5,772 nucleotides of DNA from Methylococcaceae bacterium (GTDB lineage Bacteria > Pseudomonadota > Gammaproteobacteria > Methylococcales > Methylococcaceae). The notes below the pieces were generated by a model, which saw only the letters and a list, made by a program, of their open reading frames with translations, had not been told where the DNA came from and did no database searches. The DNA is taken from the NCBI GenBank assembly GCA_012026715.1, contig VEPB01000149.1:1-5772 (forward strand), in the 5' to 3' direction. Position numbers and translations under genes: made by a program. Of the stretch, positions 1 to 4,681 are shown one piece after another; position 1 is the stretch's first letter; every line of letters starts with the position of its first letter.

Positions 1-498
1 GCCGTGGTCGAGGCACTCAAGCGTTTTCCCATCGTCAACGCTTCCATTGAAGACAGCGAAATCGTCTACCACGACTTCTACGATATCGGCATCGCCGTCT
101 CCACCGACCGAGGGCTGGTGGTGCCGATCCTGCGCGATGCCGACAGGCTGGATTTCGGCGCCATCGAGCGGGCGGTTGCCGAGTTCTCTCAGAAGGCGAG
201 GGAAGGGCGGTTAAGCTACGAGGAACTGACCGGCGGCACCTTCAGCATCACCAACGGAGGGATCTTTGGGTCGCTGTTGTCCACCCCCATCCTCAACCCT
301 CCGCAAAGCGCCATTCTCGGCATGCACGCGATCAAGGAGCGCCCCGTGGTGGAGAATGGCGAGATCGTCATCCGTCCGATGATCTATCTGGCGCTGTCCT
401 ACGATCACCGGTTGATCGATGGTCGCGACGCGGTTTCGTTCCTGGTGACCATCAAGGAACTGCTGGAAGACCCGGTTCGCATGGTTCTCAGCGTTTGA
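1..498 (+). CDS. sucB: 2-oxoglutarate dehydrogenase E2 (dihydrolipoyllysine succinyltransferase), C-terminal part
   Basis: This is the last 165 residues of the catalytic domain of the E2 subunit. The reading frame is open from base 1, so the lipoyl, linker and E3/E1-binding domains lie upstream. E2 transfers the succinyl group from lipoyllysine to coenzyme A in the TCA-cycle 2-oxoglutarate dehydrogenase complex in the cytoplasm. The visible part carries the conserved TGGTFSITNGGIFGS segment, then NPPQSAILGMHAI, and near the end SYDHRLIDGRD, which contains the catalytic His (visible residue 136) and Asp (140). DHRLIDG and the ending FLVTIKELLEDP point to SucB rather than the pyruvate dehydrogenase E2. 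The protein ends at a normal C-terminus, TGA 496-498. No lpd (E3) gene follows; a permease gene starts 19 bases later with no terminator between them. Function is secure from the motifs. Confidence 0.95.
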   Translation, partial: AVVEALKRFPIVNASIEDSEIVYHDFYDIGIAVSTDRGLVVPILRDADRLDFGAIERAVAEFSQKAREGRLSYEELTGGTFSITNGGIFGSLLSTPILNPPQSAILGMHAIKERPVVENGEIVIRPMIYLALSYDHRLIDGRDAVSFLVTIKELLEDPVRMVLSV

Positions 499-517
499 GT
501 CCCTGGCGCAACGGTTC

Positions 518-1339
518 GTGCTGACCAGCCTCAGCCTGGTGCTGGACGTCGCGTTCGGCTGCCTGGCCGGGGTTTTGTCCGGGTTGTTCGGCGTGGGCGG
601 TGGCGCGGTGCTGGTGCCTTTCTTGGCCTGGCAATTCGACCGCCAGGGCTTTCCAGCAGGGAGTGTGATGGTCGCCGCGGTTGCGACCTCGTTGGCTACC
701 ATCGTCGTCACCGGCACGTCTTCCATGCTGGCGCATCATCGCCGCGGAGCCGTTCACTGGCCGACGGTGATTCAGTTGTTGCCGGGCATCCTGCTGGGAT
801 CACTGGCCGGCTCCTCCATCGCGGAGCGTCTGCCGGTAGAATTCTTCAAGGTACTGTTTGCGGTTTTCCTCATTCTTATCGCCGTCCGGATGTTGGTTGC
901 GGCTCGCCATGGGGGCGAGCGGCCGCGGCCCGGCAGAGCGGCCATGATCGTGGCGGGTAGCCTGATCGGAATCGCATCGACCGTCGTCGGTATCGGCGGA
1001 GGCAGCCTGACCGTTCCGTTCCTGGAACGGCGCCGCTATTCGATCCGCGAAGCCGTTGCCATTTCGGCGGCCTTGGGGGTGCCTATTGCCGTGGCAGGCA
1101 CCGCCAGTTATGTGTTGCTGGGGTGGCAGCAACCGGGATTGCCGGAACACTCTCTCGGATATGTCCAGTTACCGGCTGCCCTGGCGATTGTCCTTGGCAG
1201 CGTGCCATTGGCGCCTGTCGGCGCCAGTTTGGCTCACCGCCTTCCCGTCGTAAGGCTGAAACGGTGGTTTGCGCTGGTCTTGATCGGGGTCGGTGCAAGA
1301 ATGTTATGGCCAGCCGCAGTCCAGTGGTTCTCCGCCTGA
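518..1339 (+). CDS. TauE/SafE-family membrane permease (sulfite exporter-like)
   Basis: A 273-residue integral inner-membrane protein with about eight hydrophobic segments arranged as two similar halves. Each half opens with the family's glycine motif: GVGGG at residues 25-29 followed by AVLVPFL, and GIGGG at 158-162 followed by SLTVPFL. A charged loop (about 129-141, HGGERPRPGR) separates the halves. Members of the family export sulfite, sulfoacetate or other organosulfur anions, but most are uncharacterised, so the substrate here is unknown. The start is uncertain: GTG at 518 is the first reasonable one, CTG at 503 is possible, and no strong ribosome-binding site is visible, which suggests coupling to sucB translation. 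The frame is closed upstream by TGA at 446-448. With only 19 bases after sucB, co-transcription is likely. Family assignment is confident; substrate and start are not. Confidence 0.85.
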   Translation: MLTSLSLVLDVAFGCLAGVLSGLFGVGGGAVLVPFLAWQFDRQGFPAGSVMVAAVATSLATIVVTGTSSMLAHHRRGAVHWPTVIQLLPGILLGSLAGSSIAERLPVEFFKVLFAVFLILIAVRMLVAARHGGERPRPGRAAMIVAGSLIGIASTVVGIGGGSLTVPFLERRRYSIREAVAISAALGVPIAVAGTASYVLLGWQQPGLPEHSLGYVQLPAALAIVLGSVPLAPVGASLAHRLPVVRLKRWFALVLIGVGARMLWPAAVQWFSA

Positions 1340-1351
1340 CATTTGCGCTGG

Positions 1352-1371
1352 CCTGACCGCTGCCGGTCAGG
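1352..1371. terminator. Hairpin between convergent genes, possible bidirectional terminator
   Basis: Perfect 8-bp inverted repeat CCTGACCG / CGGTCAGG with a CTGC loop, 12 bases after the permease stop and 8 bases beyond the minus-strand methyltransferase stop. Its position between convergent genes suits a shared terminator. Neither side has an immediate T-tract; a run of six T lies 18 bases further on the plus strand (1390-1395), inside the methyltransferase gene. Intrinsic termination is therefore plausible but not shown. Confidence 0.45.
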
Positions 1372-1379
1372 TGTTGGCA

Positions 1380-2000
1380 TCAGGCATCCTTTTTTAGATG
1401 CAACATGGTGAACAGGCCCATGGGCGGAAGGGTGTGACGAGATACTTCCTTCAAGCCGGTGTGGGACAGGACTTCTTCGACGCTCATGTCCGGCCGCCAG
1501 CCCAGTTTGTTGGATAGGGGTGCCAACATCGCTTCCAGGTTGCGGCGCATACCCCGTTCTGCCGCAAAGTGATTGACGATGATCACGTCGCCGCCGGGTT
1601 TCAAGACCCGTTCGATCTCTTGCATGACTCGGTCCGGTTCGGGCACCACCGACATGACGTAGGCTGCGACCACCGCATCAAATGTGGAATCGGCAAAGTG
1701 CATTTTGCGGGCATCCATGATCTCCAATTGGGTAATGTTTCCCAGCCGCCGCCGCTTCACGCGGCGGTGGGCCCGTTCCAGCATGTCCGGCGAAATGTCG
1801 ATGCCGTGGACTTGGTGTTCATGGTGGTAGTAGGGCAGACTGATGCCGGTCCCCACCCCTACCTCCAGGATCTTGCCTGGCCGCTTGTTGGTGACCCCGG
1901 CGGCCATCGAGCGGCCGCGAAAACTGAGGAGCCAGCCGAAGGTATGGTCGTACACCGGAGCGTAGCGGGCATACGACTTTAATATGGACTCTAGCTGCAT
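1380..2000 (-). CDS. pmtA: SAM-dependent methyltransferase, probably phosphatidylethanolamine N-methyltransferase
   Basis: A 206-residue class I methyltransferase without membrane segments. The SAM-binding motif I is ILEVGVGTG (residues 44-52), followed by the acidic residue of strand 2 in GIDIS (D68). MDAR (95-98) and FDAVVAAYVMSVVPEP (107-122) match the adenine-contact and motif IV regions, and LKPGG (133-137) is the usual post-motif. The N-terminal YARYAPVYDHTFG, VNHFAAERG after LKPGG, LGWRPD (166-171) and the C-terminal PPMGLFTML resemble the Rhodobacter-type PmtA, a soluble enzyme that methylates phosphatidylethanolamine three times to phosphatidylcholine at the inner membrane face. The start ATG (1998-2000) has a GGAG ribosome-binding site 10 bases upstream (CTCC on the plus strand, 2011-2014). 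It is convergent with the permease gene and divergent from the pilus operon, so probably monocistronic. A UbiE-like or other small-molecule methyltransferase is the main alternative. Confidence 0.75.
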   Translation of the reverse strand: MQLESILKSYARYAPVYDHTFGWLLSFRGRSMAAGVTNKRPGKILEVGVGTGISLPYYHHEHQVHGIDISPDMLERAHRRVKRRRLGNITQLEIMDARKMHFADSTFDAVVAAYVMSVVPEPDRVMQEIERVLKPGGDVIIVNHFAAERGMRRNLEAMLAPLSNKLGWRPDMSVEEVLSHTGLKEVSRHTLPPMGLFTMLHLKKDA

Positions 2001-2050
2001 TGCTATTCTTCTCCGGGTGGGCGTATGCGCGGTGCACTCTTGAGCCGACT

Positions 2051-2079
2051 ATTTTAGCCGTCAGCTGTTGGTCAGGTAA
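2051..2079 (-). promoter_or_regulatory. Possible sigma-70 promoter for the methyltransferase gene
   Basis: Read on the minus strand, TTACCT (2074-2079) and TAAAAT (2051-2056) are 17 bases apart. The -10 box matches TATAAT at five of six positions, the -35 box only three of six. It would start transcription near 2044, giving a leader of about 45 bases that includes the GGAG ribosome-binding site. Spacing and position are good but the -35 is poor. Confidence 0.3.
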
Positions 2080-2106
2080 GAGCCATTATGAGGTTTGCCC
2101 CTCGTG

Positions 2107-2227
2107 GGCGGTCTTCTGCAGTCCCTAAGCTCCCTTGCCAAGCCACGGTTCTGTGACCGCCATCAAGGAATTCGCCGGCAGACAACCGTTTGTCGCCAAA
2201 CGGCTACCGCCCGTCGGCTTGGCGGTC
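2107..2227. other. Intergenic cluster of inverted repeats with competing pairings
   Basis: This is most of the gene-free stretch 2001-2260. GGCGGTC occurs at 2107-2113 and again at 2221-2227. Its complement GACCGCC at 2155-2161 could pair with either copy, and ACCGCC at 2206-2211 can also pair with 2221-2226. A tight hairpin CCGTTTG-TCGC-CAAACGG occupies 2186-2203 and may be enclosed by a second stem, GCCGGC (2174-2179) with GTCGGC (2213-2218, one G-T pair). CGCCAA (2194-2199) with TTGGCG (2219-2224) is mutually exclusive with that arrangement. No T-tract follows any stem, so a simple terminator is unlikely. I recognise no known riboswitch, tRNA or small-RNA family. The repeats are seen directly; any regulatory role is inference. 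Confidence 0.4.
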
Positions 2228-2243
2228 CGACATCACCGGTCTT

Positions 2244-2252
2244 TGCTATAGA
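2244..2252 (+). promoter_or_regulatory. Extended -10-like element directly upstream of fimT
   Basis: TGC-TATAGA is an extended -10 element (TGnTATAAT type) with four of six matches in the hexamer. No -35 box sits 16-18 bases upstream; TTGGCG at 2219-2224 is 22 bases away, which is too far. Transcription from it would begin at about 2259, one or two bases before the fimT ATG. A sigma-54 promoter was looked for here (GG-N10-GC) and not found. Confidence 0.25.
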
Positions 2253-2260
2253 TTACAGCC

Positions 2261-2833
2261 ATGAAACGACATAGCCCCCCTGGACAAATCGGCTTCACCC
2301 TCATCGAGTTGATGGTGACGCTCGCCGTCGCCGCAATCGTTCTGACGACTGCCGTACCCGGGTTTCGCCAGATGATCCAAAGCAACAAAGTTGCGACCGA
2401 TATCAACGCCTTCGTTTCGGCCCTCCATTTGGCCCGGAGCGAGGCGGTCAAGCGTGGTAAGCCCGTTACGGTTTGTAAAAGCAATGACAGTGCGACTTGC
2501 GCGGCCGCAAATGGTTGGGAGCAGGGCTGGATCGTCTTCGTGGACACCAATGGATCGGGGACGCTGGATGTTGGAGAAGAGTTGTTGCGGGTTTACGACG
2601 GTCTCAGTGCAGGAACCACCCTGAGAGGCAATTCGACCGTCGATGATGCCGTGACCTTCCAGCCATCCGGATTCGCCGACGCGGGCTCCATCATCCTGTG
2701 CGACAGCCGGGTGCAGACGTTTTCCCATGACAAGGGACTAGCCCGGGTCGTCATTATCAGCACGCGGGGACGGGTTCGGCTAGTGCAAGGGGATCATGCC
2801 GACGTAACACTTATTACCTGCACGCCCAGTTGA
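2261..2833 (+). CDS. fimT: Type IV pilus minor pilin FimT/FimU (GspH family)
   Basis: A 190-residue minor pilin. It has a type III leader of 11 residues ending in Gly, then FTLIELMVTLA, with Phe at +1 and Glu at +5 (E16) for PilD cleavage and N-methylation. The hydrophobic N-terminal helix continues to about residue 35. The region ARSEAVKRGKPVTVC and the GW..VFVD segment are GspH/FimT hallmarks. Cys pairs C72/C80 and the later Cys residues near the C-terminus (ending TCTPS) could form disulfides. Residues 95-106 form an EF-hand-like loop. FimT/FimU joins PilV, PilW and PilX in the inner-membrane complex that primes pilus assembly and presents PilY1. It is the first gene of the operon. ATG 2261 is the only usable start, because TAG at 2249-2251 closes the frame and the next ATG would remove the leader. 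No Shine-Dalgarno sequence is visible. Confidence 0.92.
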   Translation: MKRHSPPGQIGFTLIELMVTLAVAAIVLTTAVPGFRQMIQSNKVATDINAFVSALHLARSEAVKRGKPVTVCKSNDSATCAAANGWEQGWIVFVDTNGSGTLDVGEELLRVYDGLSAGTTLRGNSTVDDAVTFQPSGFADAGSIILCDSRVQTFSHDKGLARVVIISTRGRVRLVQGDHADVTLITCTPS

Positions 2834-2845
2834 TCGGATTAAGCA

Positions 2846-3310
2846 ATGAAAAACCCATGTACTGAAGGATTTACCCTGGTCGAGGTGTTGGTGGCGGTAT
2901 TGGTGCTGGCCATTGGCTTGCTGGGCATGGCCGGACTTCAGGCGGTCGGATTAAAGAACAACAACACCGCGTATCTCCGCAGCCAGGCCACCTTCCTGGC
3001 GTATGAACTGGCAGACCGCATGAGGGCCAATAACGCCACGGGCAATGAGTTTTACGGAACCGTTACGGGTACCGAGGCCAACCCCAACAACGATTGCACG
3101 GCTGCACCCTGCACCGAGCAGGACATGGCCAAGAGCGACATCTACCAATGGCTACAGTCTCTGCAATCCTCGCTCCCCATGGGTATTGGAACCGTGACCA
3201 AGGCCGGCGCTGTTCACACCATTACCATCAAATGGGACGACAATCGCGACGGTGTGGTGGAAAACTGTACCGAAGCGGATCCCTGCTTTGTCCTGAGTGT
3301 ACAGCCATGA
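2846..3310 (+). CDS. pilV: Type IV pilus minor pilin / modification protein PilV
   Basis: A 154-residue minor pilin with a short 8-residue leader ending in Gly, followed by FTLVEVLVAVLVLAIGLLGMAGLQ; Glu is at +5 (E13). The stretch AGLQAVGLKNNNTAYLRSQATFLAYELADRMRAN is the usual PilV N-terminal region, split here only by normal variation. Two likely disulfide pairs are C84/C89 (CX4C) and C141/C147 (CX5C). DDNRDGVVE (131-139) resembles a calcium-binding loop. PilV is part of the minor-pilin priming complex below PilY1. The gene starts 12 bases after fimT with a weak GGA ribosome-binding site at 2836-2838. Its stop codon overlaps the pilW start in ATGA (3307-3310). Confidence 0.92.
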   Translation: MKNPCTEGFTLVEVLVAVLVLAIGLLGMAGLQAVGLKNNNTAYLRSQATFLAYELADRMRANNATGNEFYGTVTGTEANPNNDCTAAPCTEQDMAKSDIYQWLQSLQSSLPMGIGTVTKAGAVHTITIKWDDNRDGVVENCTEADPCFVLSVQP

Positions 3311-4080
3311 TGAACGTCTCTTTCAGATGGCAGCGCGGTATTTCCATGGTGGAAATCATGATCGCGCTGGTGCTTAGCCTGATCCTCAGCGCAGGCGTGA
3401 TCCAGGTCTACCTGTCATCCAAGCAGAGTTACCGGACCCAGGAGGGTTATTCGCGCCTGCAGGAGAATGCCCGCTATGCCATGGAAACCATGACCCGGTT
3501 TATTCGTTTGGCGGGTTACAAGCCCTACGGGACAAATGCCATGCCCGACGATACGGCGTTATTTCCGGCGGTTGGTTCGTTTACCGTGGCCGGCCAGGTG
3601 GTATTTGGCTCCGATGGCGGAACTGGAGGTTCTGACAGTGTCACGGTCCGGTATCAGGACGATAGCCAAATGGGGGACTGCTATACCTCGACGGGTGATA
3701 CCGCCGTTCACGTTGTGACCTTCGATGTGGATGGTGGCAATTTGCGCTGCACGGGGAATGCCGGAAATGAGCGAATTTTGGAAGGGGTGGATAGCCTTCA
3801 GATTCTCTATGGTATCGACACAGATGCTCCGGGTGACGGCTACGCCAACCAGTACCGCAATGCGGCGGCGGTCACCGGGGCATCGCAGTGGGCTCAGGTG
3901 GTGAGCGTGCGGGTCGGGTTATTGCTGAACACCGTGGATGATGTGAGTTCGGAAGCTGATACGACGAATTACAACTTGCTCGGGACCAGTCTATCGGCGC
4001 CTGCCAATACCGACCCGGCCCGCTTCAAGCGCCGCCATCCCTTTACCTTCACCATCAACGTCAGGAATAGAACGCCGTGA
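3307..4080 (+). CDS. pilW: Type IV pilus minor pilin / assembly protein PilW
   Basis: A 257-residue minor pilin, the longest of the four. The leader of 11 residues ends in QRG, followed by ISMVEIMIALVLSLILSAG with Glu at +5 (E16). SRLQENARYAMETMTRFIRLAGY (49-71) and the later EGVDSLQILYGIDTD (159-173) and QVVSVRVGLLL (197-207) are typical of PilW. The frame is open back to about 3094, but that part is only pilV read in another frame. The prepilin leader and the ATGA overlap with the pilV stop fix the start at ATG 3307; a second ATG follows directly at 3310. No good ribosome-binding site is present, so translation is probably coupled to pilV. The acidic DTDAPGDG (171-178) could bind a metal. 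PilW works with FimT, PilV and PilX to initiate pili and display PilY1. Confidence 0.92.
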   Translation: MMNVSFRWQRGISMVEIMIALVLSLILSAGVIQVYLSSKQSYRTQEGYSRLQENARYAMETMTRFIRLAGYKPYGTNAMPDDTALFPAVGSFTVAGQVVFGSDGGTGGSDSVTVRYQDDSQMGDCYTSTGDTAVHVVTFDVDGGNLRCTGNAGNERILEGVDSLQILYGIDTDAPGDGYANQYRNAAAVTGASQWAQVVSVRVGLLLNTVDDVSSEADTTNYNLLGTSLSAPANTDPARFKRRHPFTFTINVRNRTP

Positions 4081-4634
4081 ATACCGTGGCATGCTTTGGC
4101 TTCGCCAGCAAAGGGGACTCGCTTCGGCAACGCGGGGCCGTTTTGGTCGTCAGCCTGTTGATGCTGCTGGTGATGACCCTGATCGGCATCACCGGCGTTC
4201 AGGTGACCTCGTTGGAAGAGAAAATGGCCGGCAACAGTCGTGACCGTAACTTGGCGTTTCAAGCGGCGGAAGCAGCACTGAGAGCAGCGGAAGGCTCGAT
4301 TGCTATGGCCGTTCAGAATAAACAGTTGTCAACCTTTGAAGCGCAATTTACAGGGCACCCTTATTACCCTAAATGCACGTCAACACCTGGCTGTAGTAGT
4401 GTTCCCTCGAATTTATTATCTGGCGATAATTTCGAAGGCAATACCAACTGGGATCATGCGGTTGGCTATACCGGAAGTTTAAGTGGGGTATCTTCTGTTC
4501 CCCATTATGTTGTCGAATGGTTAGTCTCCAACGATCCAAAACAGCATTTCTACAGAATCACTGCAAGAGGGGTTGGCGGTTCAGCCAATGCGGTGGTCGT
4601 TTTGCAATCGGTTTATCAGGTGAGTGAGCCGTGA
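4077..4634 (+). CDS. pilX: Type IV pilus minor pilin / assembly protein PilX
   Basis: A 185-residue minor pilin of the PilX_N type. The leader is long (20 residues, ending RQRG), followed by AVLVVSLLMLLVMTLIGITG. The usual Glu at +5 is replaced by Val, as in the analogous type II secretion protein GspK. SLEEKMAGNSRDRNLAFQ (45-62) and AAEAALRAAE (63-72) are the family signature. C100 and C106 may pair. The C-terminal part, HFYRITARGVGG and AVVVLQSVY, also fits PilX. The start GTG 4077 overlaps the pilW stop (GTGA), with AGGA at 4063-4066, ten bases upstream; GTG 4086 is an alternative that shortens the leader to 17. The middle of the gene (4321-4560) has much lower GC than its surroundings and uses rare codons such as TTA and AGA. 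PilX links to PilY1 at the pilus tip. Confidence 0.9.
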   Translation: MNTVACFGFASKGDSLRQRGAVLVVSLLMLLVMTLIGITGVQVTSLEEKMAGNSRDRNLAFQAAEAALRAAEGSIAMAVQNKQLSTFEAQFTGHPYYPKCTSTPGCSSVPSNLLSGDNFEGNTNWDHAVGYTGSLSGVSSVPHYVVEWLVSNDPKQHFYRITARGVGGSANAVVVLQSVYQVSEP

Positions 4635-4671
4635 ATCCGGGCCTTCCTTGTGTTTTCAGAGTTCGTCCAGT

Positions 4672-4675
4672 GGAG
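4672..4675 (+). promoter_or_regulatory. Ribosome-binding site deciding the pilY1 start
   Basis: GGAG ends six bases before ATG 4682, ideal spacing. It favours that start over the in-frame GTG at 4631, which overlaps the pilX stop (GTGA) and has a weaker AGGTGAG upstream (4618-4624). The GTG start would add 17 residues ahead of the signal peptide. Confidence 0.6.
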
Positions 4676-4681
4676 TCAGCC

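Noticed and set aside
161..180. Near-identical 20-base match between 161-180 and 5442-5461 (one mismatch)
   Set aside because: Both copies are in-frame parts of conserved protein motifs (IERAVA in SucB, IERPVA in PilY1) with the same preferred codons, so a chance match is the simpler explanation than a mobile repeat.
211..726. Minus-strand open frame of 171 codons crossing the sucB-permease junction
   Set aside because: It is antisense to two genes with recognised products and has a low-complexity sequence without motifs.
1569..1982. Plus-strand open frame of 137 codons
   Set aside because: It is antisense to the methyltransferase gene, which has a complete SAM-binding motif and ribosome-binding site.
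2088..2110. Possible cyclic di-GMP riboswitch on the minus strand upstream of pmtA (GGGCAAACC)
   Set aside because: Only this short string fits the consensus; the following conserved GGGACGCAAAGCC block and the second stem are absent.
3094..3306. N-terminal extension of PilW by 71 residues
   Set aside because: The extension is pilV read in another frame, and it would bury the prepilin leader, which must be N-terminal.
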